Shown in pieces: positions 17,814 through 26,101 of a stretch of 52,763 nucleotides of DNA; position 1 is the first letter of the stretch; each line of letters begins with the position of its first letter. The notes under the pieces were generated by a model. The model saw only the letters and a program-made list of their open reading frames with translations. It was not told where the DNA came from and ran no database searches. The translations under genes and the position numbers were made by a program. The stretch spans positions 1-52,763 of the forward strand of contig ONHZ01000020.1 in assembly GCA_900317755.1 (NCBI GenBank), given 5' to 3'. The stretch is from an uncultured Lachnospiraceae bacterium (GTDB taxonomy: Bacteria > Bacillota > Clostridia > Lachnospirales > Lachnospiraceae).

Positions 17814-18503
17814 TTGGCGAAGATACTTATTGTAGAAGATGAAGAGGCAATAGCTGACCTTGAAAAAGATTACTTAGAGAATGCATCTTTTCAGGTAGAT
17901 CTGGCGATTGATGGTGAGCAGGGTTATCACCTTGCGCTCACAGGAAAATATGATCTCATCATTCTGGATGTCATGCTTCCAAAGATGGATGGCTTTACTC
18001 TTCTGAAAAAAATCAGGGAGGATCAGAATATTCCGATTCTTCTTGTGACGGCAAAGAAAGAGGATATTGACAAGATCCGCGGACTTGGTCTTGGCGCAGA
18101 TGATTATATTACAAAGCCATTTTCACCAGGAGAATTAGTTGCGCGCGTGAAGGCACACCTCAACCGGTATCAGAGCATTATCGAAGACAGGGATTTTACA
18201 GGTGATGTCCTTCATATCAGAGGCATAAAGCTTGACAAGACGGCAAGACGTGTTTTTGTTTCAGGACAGGAAAAGCGCCTTACGACGAAAGAGTTTGACC
18301 TCCTGCTTTTCTTTATGGAGCATCCGAATCAGGTATTCACAAAAGAGGAGCTCTTTAAAGAAGTATGGGATAATGATTACTATGGCGATATTGCAACGGT
18401 AGTCGTTCATATAAAGAAGCTTCGTGAGAAAATAGAGGCAGATCCGGTGAATCCGCAGTATATTGTGACTGTGTGGGGATGCGGATACCGATTTAAGGTG
18501 TGA
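17814..18503 (+). CDS. OmpR/PhoB-family response regulator
   Basis: 229 residues starting at TTG 17814, the only start that keeps the conserved AKILIVEDEE opening; the next in-frame ATG would remove half the receiver. The receiver domain (1-120) has the acidic pair E8/D9, phosphorylated D52 in LIILDVMLP, LLVTAKK and the lysine in ITKPFSPGEL. The C-terminal winged helix (about 130-229) ends RLTTKEFDLLLFFMEHP through WGCGYRFKV, the standard OmpR DNA-binding fold. It is the partner of the kinase directly upstream, with 7 bases between, and is probably translationally coupled to it. It binds DNA as a dimer after phosphorylation; no target site was identified in the window. Confidence 0.93.
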   Translation: MAKILIVEDEEAIADLEKDYLENASFQVDLAIDGEQGYHLALTGKYDLIILDVMLPKMDGFTLLKKIREDQNIPILLVTAKKEDIDKIRGLGLGADDYITKPFSPGELVARVKAHLNRYQSIIEDRDFTGDVLHIRGIKLDKTARRVFVSGQEKRLTTKEFDLLLFFMEHPNQVFTKEELFKEVWDNDYYGDIATVVVHIKKLREKIEADPVNPQYIVTVWGCGYRFKV

Positions 18504-18635
18504 GATTAATTTTGTAATTTTCTGGGCTTTAAGCAATAGCTGAGACCTGGGTAAATAGATAATAGCTGCAAAACTGCGATTTACAAAATCGTAAATAGTG
18601 AAGTGTTTGTAAGCATAATTTTTAAGGAGAAAGTG

Positions 18636-20075
18636 ATGGCAGAAGAAAAGAAGCTTGTTGAAGAGATTACAGCAAGAGAAGTAGATTTTACACAGTGGTA
18701 TACGGACGTGGTAAAGAAGGCACGTCTTATGAGCTACAGCTCAATAAAGGGATTTATGAATTACCTGCCCAATGGCTACGCCATCTGGGAAAATATCCAG
18801 AAACAGATGGATGCAAGGTTCAAGGAAAATGGCGTTGAAAATGTTTATCTTCCAATGCTCATTCCGGAGTCACTTCTTGAAAAGGAGAAGGACCATGTAG
18901 AAGGCTTTGCACCTGAGGTAGCCTGGGTCACGAAGGGTGGCAATAATGAACTCGAGGAGAGACTCTGCGTACGACCTACTTCAGAGACCATGTTCTGCGA
19001 ACTGTATAAGACCCTGGTTCATTCCTACAGGGATCTTCCGAAGACATATAACCAGTGGTGCTCAGTTGTCCGCTGGGAGAAGACGACGCGTCCTTTCCTT
19101 CGTTCATCAGAATTCCTATGGCAGGAAGGTCATACTGCTTTTGCTACAGCAGAGGAGTGCGAAGAATTCACCATCCGCATGCTGAATGTCTATGCAGATT
19201 TCACTGAGGAAGTTCTTGCGATTCCTGTCGTAAGGGGACAGAAGACCGACAAGGAAAAATTCGCTGGTGCTGAAAATACCTACACGATCGAGTCTCTCAT
19301 GCCGGATGGCAAGGCTCTTCAGTGCGGCACAAGCCATGACTTTGGCGATGGGTTTGCAAAGGCTTTTGATATCCAGTATACAGACAAGGATAATCAGCTT
19401 CACTATGTTCACCAGAATTCCTTCGGTTATTCTACCAGAATGATCGGCGCCATTATCATGGTACACGGTGATGATTCAGGCCTTGTACTTCCTCCGAGAA
19501 TCGCACCTACACAGGTTATTATCATTCCGATCCGTCAGGACAGCGAGTGTGTTTCTGAAAAGGCAAAGGAAATCGAAGCTACACTTAGGAAGGCAGGCTT
19601 CTCCGTAAAGACAGATTTTTCTGACAAGAGACCTGGCTGGAAATTCTCAGAGGCAGAGATGCTTGGCATTCCGCTTCGTATCGAGATCGGACCGAAGGAT
19701 CTTGAAAAAGGCAAGTGCGTGCTTGTTCGCCGCGACAACAGGGAGAAGACCGAGGTCGATATCTCTGAGGTCGCAGAAAAGGTCAAGGAGCTTCTTGACA
19801 CAGAGCAGCAGGCTCTTTACGACAAGGCAAAGAAGTATATGGATACCCATATTTCTGAAGCGCATACATATGATGAATTCAAGGACTGCATTGAGAACAA
19901 GCCTGGCTTTGTAAAGGCAATGTGGTGCGGTGATGAGGCCTGCGAGAACCAGATTAAGGCTGACACTACTGCGACAAGCCGCTGCATGCCATTTGGTGCA
20001 GAGCCGATTGATGGTAAATGCATCTGCTGCGGAAAGCCTGCACACAAGCTTGTTTACTGGGGCAAGGCATACTAA
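18636..20075 (+). CDS. proS: Prolyl-tRNA synthetase, short (eukaryote/archaeal-like) type
   Basis: 479 residues from ATG 18636 after TTAAGGAGAAAG. This class II enzyme joins proline to tRNA-Pro. Visible blocks are motif 1 around [15 protein letters not shown], the proline-pocket loop CVRPTSETM, motif 2 [23 protein letters not shown] and motif 3 [19 protein letters not shown], followed by an anticodon-binding domain (VIIIPIRQ onward). A C-terminal zinc-type domain has Cys residues in WCGDEACEN and CICCGKPA, and the protein ends in Tyr. There is no editing insertion (INS), which places it in the shorter ProS type found in many Clostridia. No T-box leader was found in the 130 bases upstream. It is likely cotranscribed with the CCA-adding enzyme, 20 bases downstream. 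Confidence 0.96.
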   Translation: MAEEKKLVEEITAREVDFTQWYTDVVKKARLMSYSSIKGFMNYLPNGYAIWENIQKQMDARFKENGVENVYLPMLIPESLLEKEKDHVEGFAPEVAWVTKGGNNELEERLCVRPTSETMFCELYKTLVHSYRDLPKTYNQWCSVVRWEKTTRPFLRSSEFLWQEGHTAFATAEECEEFTIRMLNVYADFTEEVLAIPVVRGQKTDKEKFAGAENTYTIESLMPDGKALQCGTSHDFGDGFAKAFDIQYTDKDNQLHYVHQNSFGYSTRMIGAIIMVHGDDSGLVLPPRIAPTQVIIIPIRQDSECVSEKAKEIEATLRKAGFSVKTDFSDKRPGWKFSEAEMLGIPLRIEIGPKDLEKGKCVLVRRDNREKTEVDISEVAEKVKELLDTEQQALYDKAKKYMDTHISEAHTYDEFKDCIENKPGFVKAMWCGDEACENQIKADTTATSRCMPFGAEPIDGKCICCGKPAHKLVYWGKAY

Positions 20076-20095
20076 AGAAAAGAAAGGAGACATTT

Positions 20096-21487
20096 ATGGG
20101 TACAAATGACAATGTGAAAATCGAGCTGCCCAGAGATGTCTCTTTTATTATCTCTGAGCTTGAAGGAAAAGGGTACGAAGCCTATGCCGTCGGCGGATGT
20201 ATAAGGGATTCTCTCCTTGGCAAGACACCAGACGACTGGGATATTACGACGTCTGCTTCACCAGAAGAAGTGAAGGCCGTATTTCAAAGGACGATAGATA
20301 CTGGCATAAAGCATGGCACGGTCACAGTGCGGCTTCACGGCAGAAGCTATGAGGTCACGACCTTCAGGATAGATGGGGATTATTCTGATGGCAGGCATCC
20401 GGACAATGTCGAATTTGTAAAGAACTTAGATGAGGACTTAAAGCGACGCGACTTTACGATTAATGCGATGGCGTATTCGGAAAAAGCAGGGATTATTGAT
20501 CTTTTTAATGGCCGTGAGGACCTTGAAAAAGGCATCATCCGCTGTGTCGGTGTTAGCCGTGAGCGTTTCTCAGAGGATGCACTCCGCATGATGCGTGCGG
20601 TCAGATTTGCAGCCAGATTTGGATTTTCGATTGAAGAAAGCACGTATGAGGCAATAAAGGATCTCGCCCCGACACTTTCAAAGGTCTCTGCAGAGCGGAT
20701 CCGTGTCGAGTTTGAGAAGACGCTTATTTCTGATCATCCTGAATTTGCACGCGAGTTTTATTTACTCGGATTATCAAAGGTATTTCTTCCAGAGTGGGAT
20801 GCATGTTTAGAGTGTCCGCAGAATACGGTACACCATCTTTATACTGTTGGCGAGCATACGATCCGTGTCATGCAGAATGTCTCAAATGACCACATCATGA
20901 GGCTTGCAGCCTTCTTCCACGATATAGGAAAGCCGGTTTCAAGAAAGACAGACAAAAAGGGGCATGACCATTTCGTTGGGCATCCCGTGCTTGGCGCTGC
21001 CATGACAGTGAATATCATGAAGCGGCTCAAGTATGATAATGCGACGATTGACAAAGTAAGGGTGCTTGTTGAGCGGCATGACGACAGGCCGGCGCTTACG
21101 ATAGAAAATATCCGCCATGAGATTTCCGGAATGGGAAAAGAAATCTATCCTTTGCTTCTTGAACTTCGTCATGCAGACGTCATGGGGCAGAGCGATTTCC
21201 ACAGGGAAGAAAAGCTGAATCGGGTTTCAGAGAGCAGACGCTATTTTGATGAGATCTGTTCTGAAAATGATGCATTATCTGTAAGAGATCTTGCAATAAA
21301 GGGCAGGGATCTAATCGAAATGGGCATTGATAAGGGTCCATCCATGGGAATTATTTTTGATGAGCTTTTGGCAATCGTTCTTAAGAATCCAGAATTAAAT
21401 GAGAGAGATAGCCTTATTTCTCTTACAAAATCTATTATTAATGTTATTAAGCATGGAGAACCGTTCGTATATGAGGGCTGTAAGTAA
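20096..21487 (+). CDS. cca: CCA-adding tRNA nucleotidyltransferase with HD domain
   Basis: 463 residues from ATG 20096, after GAAAGGAGAC; an in-frame ATG at 20018 lies inside proS and is rejected. Residues 30-160 are the class II nucleotidyltransferase head: AYAVGGCIRDSLLG, the metal-binding DDWDITTSA and RRDFTINAMAY. The neck and body domains follow (VGVSRERFSEDALRMMRAVRFAARFGF). An HD-type domain comes after, with HTIRVMQNV, LAAFFHDIGKP and VERHDDRP, which could give phosphodiesterase activity. The enzyme builds or repairs the CCA 3' end, which matters here because neither tRNA gene in this window encodes CCA. The end overlaps the start of the lipoprotein gene. Confidence 0.95.
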   Translation: MGTNDNVKIELPRDVSFIISELEGKGYEAYAVGGCIRDSLLGKTPDDWDITTSASPEEVKAVFQRTIDTGIKHGTVTVRLHGRSYEVTTFRIDGDYSDGRHPDNVEFVKNLDEDLKRRDFTINAMAYSEKAGIIDLFNGREDLEKGIIRCVGVSRERFSEDALRMMRAVRFAARFGFSIEESTYEAIKDLAPTLSKVSAERIRVEFEKTLISDHPEFAREFYLLGLSKVFLPEWDACLECPQNTVHHLYTVGEHTIRVMQNVSNDHIMRLAAFFHDIGKPVSRKTDKKGHDHFVGHPVLGAAMTVNIMKRLKYDNATIDKVRVLVERHDDRPALTIENIRHEISGMGKEIYPLLLELRHADVMGQSDFHREEKLNRVSESRRYFDEICSENDALSVRDLAIKGRDLIEMGIDKGPSMGIIFDELLAIVLKNPELNERDSLISLTKSIINVIKHGEPFVYEGCK

Positions 21488-22760
21488 GATTCCTGAAAAG
21501 AAAATAGTTGCAGTAGTATTGTTAATTCTATTGATTCTTCCGCTTTCAGCCTGCGGAATGAATGATTCATCATATTCTGGTGGCTATCAGGCGCAGATGT
21601 CAGGAAGCCTTAATTCTGGAGCAGACGCTTCCGGCGCAGATGCGCTTTCTTCCTATGATGCCGTGGATACCTCCTCCCTTTATGTCATAGAAGAAATTAA
21701 CCCCACAGATGAAACGGTCACGGTAAAGAATCTTACAGAAGACAGTTTATTCAGGTATAATTATTCACTTGCTACGGAATTTCTGGACAAATATGGCAAT
21801 TTTATGCCTTTAAGCAGCCTGTCCTGCGGTGAAGTGGTGGTTCTTGGCGACAAGCTGGACGGCGGTGCGCTGAAAAGTATTCAGCTTTCTGACAAGGTAG
21901 AGCGGTTCGATGATGTAAATGAGTTTTCATTTGACAGGGATAAAAATATATTTTCCTTTTATGGAGACAATTACAGGCTTTCAGATGAAACCCAGGTCTT
22001 CTCTGATAATACGCTTATAGATATTACTGCTGTTACAGAGACTGACACACTGTCACTCATTACCCTTGGCACAGATCTTGTCTCGATCATTGTGACGACA
22101 GGACACGGATATATTGCGATCACGAACACCTCCACATTTGATAATTCGCTTATTGAGATTGGCGACAGGATAAAGGAACTTATTAATGGCAACATGACGA
22201 TAGAGGTGCCGGCAGGTCAGTATTCTGTGACGGTGGCATCGAATGGATATGGCGGGACGACGGACGTCACGGTTACAGCAGGAGAGACTGTGACACTGAA
22301 TCTGGAGACAATGAAAGGGGATGGCCCCAAGACCTCCCAGATTACATTTTTAAGCCCTTCATCCGGCATAGAGGCTAAGATATACTTAGATGGGCAGGAA
22401 ATCGCCTTTGACACGCCAAATACAGTCACATACGGCAGGCATAGGCTGAGAATCTCTGCGGAGGGCTATGAGGACTGGAACAAGACACTTTTCGTAAATT
22501 CACCATCTGCGGAGATTTCGCTTGATCTGTCTTCATCTGAGGAAAACAGCAGCAAGACCTCGAGCAGTACAGCTTCAGGCAGCGCATCGGGCTCTACAGC
22601 GGCATCAAATGGCTCGGTAAACCGTACATTGAATAATCTTGCAAACGAGATACTAAATGGCTCCGGAGCGGAAAATTCATCTGGAAATAATACGGATTAT
22701 CTGAGTACGCTTTCCGATTTATTAAATTCAATAAATTTAGGAAAGAGTTCTAGTGAATAA
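21471..22760 (+). CDS. PEGA-domain lipoprotein
   Basis: 429 residues from ATG 21471, overlapping the end of cca by 17 bases in another frame. The N-terminus is a lipoprotein signal: MRAVSKIPEKK, a hydrophobic helix, then the lipobox LSAC followed by G. A Gly/Ser/Ala linker follows. The middle (about 55-190) is beta-rich and unrecognised. Two PEGA domains come next, one with PAGQYSVTVASNGYGG and one with KIYLDGQEIAFDTP and GRHRLRISAEGYEDW. The last 80 residues are a low-complexity Ser/Thr/Asn/Gly tail. PEGA domains occur in surface proteins and may contact cell-wall sugars. An alternative start at 21456 adds five residues. The lipoprotein call is strong; the role is unknown. Confidence 0.85.
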   Translation: MRAVSKIPEKKIVAVVLLILLILPLSACGMNDSSYSGGYQAQMSGSLNSGADASGADALSSYDAVDTSSLYVIEEINPTDETVTVKNLTEDSLFRYNYSLATEFLDKYGNFMPLSSLSCGEVVVLGDKLDGGALKSIQLSDKVERFDDVNEFSFDRDKNIFSFYGDNYRLSDETQVFSDNTLIDITAVTETDTLSLITLGTDLVSIIVTTGHGYIAITNTSTFDNSLIEIGDRIKELINGNMTIEVPAGQYSVTVASNGYGGTTDVTVTAGETVTLNLETMKGDGPKTSQITFLSPSSGIEAKIYLDGQEIAFDTPNTVTYGRHRLRISAEGYEDWNKTLFVNSPSAEISLDLSSSEENSSKTSSSTASGSASGSTAASNGSVNRTLNNLANEILNGSGAENSSGNNTDYLSTLSDLLNSINLGKSSSE

Positions 22761-22792
22761 TGCCAAAAATACTATAAAATATGCTTATTTGC

Positions 22793-22821
22793 TTGACAAA
22801 ATATATGAAAAACATTATAAA
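22793..22821 (+). promoter_or_regulatory. Strong promoter of the HU gene
   Basis: Consensus -35 TTGACA (22793-22798), a 17-base spacer, and -10 TATAAA (22816-22821). The start site would be near 22828, giving a leader of about 70 bases before ATG 22898. Strength fits an abundant nucleoid protein. Confidence 0.8.
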
Positions 22822-22837
22822 TATTAGTGTTGTTTGG

Positions 22838-22855
22838 GGAAACGAAATCGTTTCC
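22838..22855. promoter_or_regulatory. 18-bp palindrome in the HU leader, LacI-type operator-like
   Basis: GGAAACGAAATCGTTTCC: perfect 8-base arms around AA, about 10 bases after the expected transcription start. Bases 22843-22856 (CGAAATCGTTTCCG) match the cellobiose-locus operator CGAAATCGTTTTCG at 13 of 14 positions. It could bind a LacI-family repressor or fold as an RNA hairpin. Confidence 0.55.
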
Positions 22856-22897
22856 GGGTAACATATTATTATTTTCCTATTAGGAGGAGATTAAGTT

Positions 22898-23173
22898 ATG
22901 AACAAAACAGAATTAGTTGCTGAAATCGCTGAGAAGGCAGATCTTTCAAAGAAGGATGCTGAAGCAGCAGTTAGAGCATTCACAGACACAGTAGCTGATG
23001 CCCTTAAGAGCGGTGACAAGGTTCAGCTCGTTGGCTTCGGTACTTTCGAAGTATCTGAGAGAGCAGCTCGTACAGGCCGCAATCCTCAGACAGGCAAAGA
23101 GATGAAGATTCCTGCAAGCAAGGCTCCTAAGTTTAAGGCTGGTAAGGCATTAAAGGATATTGTTAACGCATAA
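22898..23173 (+). CDS. hup: HU-family DNA-binding protein
   Basis: 91 residues, the exact family length. It opens [22 protein letters not shown] and carries the beta-arm signature [21 protein letters not shown], then a short C-terminal helix ([10 protein letters not shown]). HU coats and bends DNA as a dimer. ATG 22898 follows a consensus TTAGGAGGAG. It is a single-gene unit, with a strong promoter with an operator-like palindrome in front and a terminator directly after. Codon choice (frequent GCA/GCT and GGC/GGT, uniform AAG lysines) looks like that of a highly expressed gene. The palindrome in its leader suggests control beyond growth rate. Confidence 0.97.
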   Translation: MNKTELVAEIAEKADLSKKDAEAAVRAFTDTVADALKSGDKVQLVGFGTFEVSERAARTGRNPQTGKEMKIPASKAPKFKAGKALKDIVNA

Positions 23174-23192
23174 TTTTGCTGATGTTCTTAAG

Positions 23193-23228
23193 AGGCCGCT
23201 TCTATTATAGGAGCGGTCTTTTATTTTG
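23193..23228 (+). terminator. Terminator after hup
   Basis: Ten-base stem AGGCCGCTTC/GGAGCGGTCT (23193-23202, 23210-23219, two G-U pairs) with loop TATTATA, followed by TTTTATTTT. Confidence 0.85.
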
Positions 23229-23282
23229 CTAAAAACGTTTTACGCTGATAGGTTAAGGTATTTCAGACGACAGAGTATATTT

Positions 23283-23522
23283 ATGAGATTAGATAAATTT
23301 TTAAAAGTATCAAGACTGATCAAACGCCGCACAGTAGCTGCAGAGGCTGCTGATGGCGGCAGGATTACAGTAAATGGAAAGACTGCCAAGCCTTCCACGA
23401 GTGTCAAAGAAGGCGATGTCATTACCATCTCTTTTGGCACGAAGGAAGTCAGTGTCCGTGTCAAAGCTATTATGGACAGCACGAAAAAGGAAAATGCTGA
23501 CGAGATGTTTGACTATCTCTGA
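23283..23522 (+). CDS. RNA-binding S4 domain protein (YabO/RlbP type)
   Basis: 79 residues from ATG 23283; the frame extends upstream through the hup terminator, which rules out the longer start. The whole protein is an S4 fold: MRLDKFLKVSRLIKRRTVA, then GGRITVNGKTAKPSTSVKEGDVI, which binds structured RNA. It matches the Hsp15/YabO group, whose members bind ribosomal RNA or stalled 50S subunits. The context is diagnostic: in B. subtilis yabO precedes yabP, yabQ and divIC. Here a DivIC-like gene follows after 112 bases and yabP and yabQ are missing. The ribosome site is weak. Confidence 0.85.
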   Translation: MRLDKFLKVSRLIKRRTVAAEAADGGRITVNGKTAKPSTSVKEGDVITISFGTKEVSVRVKAIMDSTKKENADEMFDYL

Positions 23523-23634
23523 TGCCAAAAGAAACTTTTTTTGTGCAAAATGTCAGATTTTTATTGAAAATTGCATTTTTATAAACTATAATATTCGTTA
23601 ACTCTTAAGTTTAATTTTATTTCAACTAGGAATT

Positions 23635-23952
23635 TTGGCGGAAATGTACGTAGTAAATGGTACTAGGAAGAAAAAAAAGAAGAAGTCAGGTCTTTTTTAT
23701 ATTGCCATCGTATTTACTTTTCTTGGTATCATTATGTGTGTACAGCTTTGTACGCTTGCTTACCAGAATCATACCTACAAGAAGCAGGAGACCGCACTTT
23801 CCAAGGAACTTCAGGAGCAGGAGGACAAGGCCGCAGAGCTTGCCGACTATGAAGAGTATATCAAGTCTGATGAATATACTGAGAGCATGGCAAGGAGCAA
23901 GGGCGGGCTTGTGAAGCCGAACGAAATTATTTTCCGAGAGAGAAAGAAATGA
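23635..23952 (+). CDS. Septum formation initiator, DivIC/FtsB-like
   Basis: 105 residues if started at TTG 23635, or 102 from ATG 23644; the TAGGA at 23626-23630 favours the TTG only weakly. Layout is that of DivIC/FtsB: a short, very basic cytoplasmic tail (RKKKKKKSG), one membrane helix (about 19-40), then a coiled coil (QNHTYKKQETALSKELQEQE) and a conserved end (YIKSDEYTESMARSKGGLVKPNEI). The family joins FtsL and FtsQ/DivIB in the division complex and controls septal wall synthesis. Its stop overlaps the tilS start (ATGA), so the two are probably translationally coupled. Gene order supports the call. Confidence 0.85.
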   Translation: MAEMYVVNGTRKKKKKKSGLFYIAIVFTFLGIIMCVQLCTLAYQNHTYKKQETALSKELQEQEDKAAELADYEEYIKSDEYTESMARSKGGLVKPNEIIFRERKK

Positions 23953-25556
23953 ACCGGGTTTCTTCAGAAATCCTTAAATATATAAGGGAAAAGAATCTTG
24001 TTAAGGAGGGATGCACTGTTTATCTTGCGGTGTCCGGCGGTGCAGATTCTGTTGCAATGGCCCTTATCTTTACGGAACTTTCCAAAATTCTTAAATGTAA
24101 TCTTTTTATTATGAATATCGAGCACGGGATCAGAGGCGTTGAAAGCAAGGAGGACTCTGATTTCGTGCTTGATTTCGCTTCAAAGATTCGTGTTCCTGCT
24201 GCATCCATTCCAATTGATTCAGTTGGCTTTTCAAAAGAAAACGGAATGACATTGGAAGAAGGCGCAAGGGTACTGCGGTACAGGACGATGGCTGATTTTA
24301 TCTTAAGCCGCGAACATTCAAAAACTGAGCAGGCCCAGACAACACAATCCAGCCTTGTTGAAACAAATATCAACATGAACAAAACTGACGCCATTTCGTT
24401 TTCTGCCTCAGAAAATGATGATGCTGGAGAAAAAAGTTTAGGGGAAAATTTTGTCCTTGCAACAGCACATCACGCTTCTGACAGTGTTGAAACCATGCTT
24501 TTTAATATGGCGCGGGGTACCGGGCTGAAGGGCCTTTCGGGTATCCGCCCTGAGACAGAGATAAATGGCATCAGGGTCATTCGTCCGATACTTCCGCTTA
24601 CGAGGGAAGATATCGAGTCATATCTTGATGAAAAAGGATATTCCTTCAGGCATGACAGTACAAATGATGATGACGATATTTCAAGAAATTATATCCGGCA
24701 TGTCATTATTCCATCATTCTCAAAGCTAAACAGCAGGGCGGTTTCAAATATTTTCGAGTGCTCTGAAAAAGTTCTGGAGGCGTCGGATTATTTTTCAAGA
24801 ACTGCAGAAAAGGCAGTCACTGAAAATAGAAAGTTATCGGGAAATGATCTGCGTTTTGATGTGTCATTACTTTTTTCTTATGATCAGGTATTAAGACCAT
24901 ACATTATTTTTGAGTGGCTCCGGCAGAACCTTATTTCGGTAAAGGATATTTCAGATTCACATATTCATTCCATATTATCTATTGCTGAGACTTCTCAAAA
25001 ATCTGCTTCAAAAAAGGAGACAGATCTTCCCCAGAATGTCACAGTCTGTTGTGAAAATGGATTTTTATCATTAAGCAGAAAAAATAATGACACAGTACAA
25101 GATGTGCCACAGAAAATATCGAGTGCCGGGATATATACATGTGCTAATACAGAAAGTGTAAATTTAGAGAAAGACAGCATAAATGAGCCGGTTTCCGTCG
25201 ATTTTGGAAACGGAAGATTCACTTTCAGGGTATTTGAAAAAGAACAATCAGAAGATTTTCCTAGAAAAAACTATACTAAATGGCTTGATTATGATAAGAT
25301 AAGCAATGCGCTTTCGGTCAGGTACAGAAAAAGCGGTGACCTGATTCAGACAATTTTGGGGTCTGAAAGCATTCCACTCAGAAGGTTTTTCATTAATGAA
25401 AAGATACCAAGGGAAGATCGTGACAGCGTACCGCTTCTCTGCGATGGAAGCGAGGTACTCTGGGCTGTCGGCCTGAGGCTCAGTGAGAAGGCGAAGATTA
25501 CGGAGCGCACAAAGAAAGTTTTAGCAGTAAATTATATTAGATTTGAGGATTTGTGA
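23949..25556 (+). CDS. tilS: tRNA(Ile)-lysidine synthase
   Basis: 535 residues. TilS attaches lysine to C34 of the CAU-anticodon tRNA-Ile, which changes its decoding from AUG to AUA. The ATP PP-loop is SGGADS at 29-34. Further core blocks are MNIEHGIRGVESKEDSDFV, LEEGARVLRYRTMADF and ATAHHASDSVETMLFN (H174/H175 region), then HDSTNDDDDISRNYIRH. Between the last helix of the first half and ATAHH there is a Ser/Thr/Asn-rich stretch (about 122-165) where relatives have only about ten residues. A C-terminal TilS domain ends the protein (VRYRKSGDLIQ, then IPRRFF-like IPLRRFFINEKIP, REDRDSVPLL). The stop overlaps the hpt start (TGATG). Confidence 0.95.
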   Translation: MNRVSSEILKYIREKNLVKEGCTVYLAVSGGADSVAMALIFTELSKILKCNLFIMNIEHGIRGVESKEDSDFVLDFASKIRVPAASIPIDSVGFSKENGMTLEEGARVLRYRTMADFILSREHSKTEQAQTTQSSLVETNINMNKTDAISFSASENDDAGEKSLGENFVLATAHHASDSVETMLFNMARGTGLKGLSGIRPETEINGIRVIRPILPLTREDIESYLDEKGYSFRHDSTNDDDDISRNYIRHVIIPSFSKLNSRAVSNIFECSEKVLEASDYFSRTAEKAVTENRKLSGNDLRFDVSLLFSYDQVLRPYIIFEWLRQNLISVKDISDSHIHSILSIAETSQKSASKKETDLPQNVTVCCENGFLSLSRKNNDTVQDVPQKISSAGIYTCANTESVNLEKDSINEPVSVDFGNGRFTFRVFEKEQSEDFPRKNYTKWLDYDKISNALSVRYRKSGDLIQTILGSESIPLRRFFINEKIPREDRDSVPLLCDGSEVLWAVGLRLSEKAKITERTKKVLAVNYIRFEDL

Positions 25557-26086
25557 TGAGCGAGCATATTCGTGTGATGCTTCCAGAAGAAGAGATTGAA
25601 AGCAGAATTAAGGAATTAGGAGAAGAGATTAGCCGCGATTATAAGGGCGAAGAAGTTTATCTTATTGGCGTATTAAGGGGCGCGGCATTTTTTACCTGCG
25701 AGCTTGCAAAGAGAATTACAGTACCGGTGACACTTGATTTCCTTTCTACTTCAAGTTATGGAAGCGGCACAGTTTCATCTGGCAATGTAAAGCTGAAGCA
25801 GGATGTTGAGATTTCTCCTGAAGGGAAAAATGTCATTATTGCAGAGGACATTATTGATTCGGGAAATACGCTCTGCTATCTTTCAAAGCTTTTTAAGGAC
25901 AGGAAGGCAAAGAGCGTAAAGCTGTGCGCAATGCTTGACAAGCCGGACAGACGTGAGGTTGATGTGAGCCTTGATTACAAGGGATTTACGATTCCGGATG
26001 AATTCGTTGTAGGCTATGGACTTGATTACGACCAGAAATACAGGAATCTTCCTTATATAGGTATTATCAGCTTTGATGATCAGTAA
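25556..26086 (+). CDS. hpt: Hypoxanthine phosphoribosyltransferase
   Basis: 176 residues from ATG 25556, which shares bases with the tilS stop. The enzyme salvages hypoxanthine and guanine to IMP and GMP using PRPP. The PRPP-binding motif is IIAEDIIDSGNTL. LIGVLRGAAFFTCEL is the PPi loop region, and LDFLSTSSYGSGTVSSG is the flexible loop. The segment DEFVVGYGLDYDQKYRNLPYIG closes the purine pocket. Length is standard. The order tilS-hpt-ftsH is conserved across Firmicutes and supports the assignment. No separate promoter is seen, so it should be transcribed with divIC and tilS. Confidence 0.97.
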   Translation: MSEHIRVMLPEEEIESRIKELGEEISRDYKGEEVYLIGVLRGAAFFTCELAKRITVPVTLDFLSTSSYGSGTVSSGNVKLKQDVEISPEGKNVIIAEDIIDSGNTLCYLSKLFKDRKAKSVKLCAMLDKPDRREVDVSLDYKGFTIPDEFVVGYGLDYDQKYRNLPYIGIISFDDQ

Positions 26087-26101
26087 TAGAAAGGCAAATT
26101 T

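Noticed and set aside
18504-18635. T-box leader before proS
   Set aside because: Too short, no T-box sequence and no terminator; only a small ATTTAC/GTAAAT repeat at about 18579-18596.
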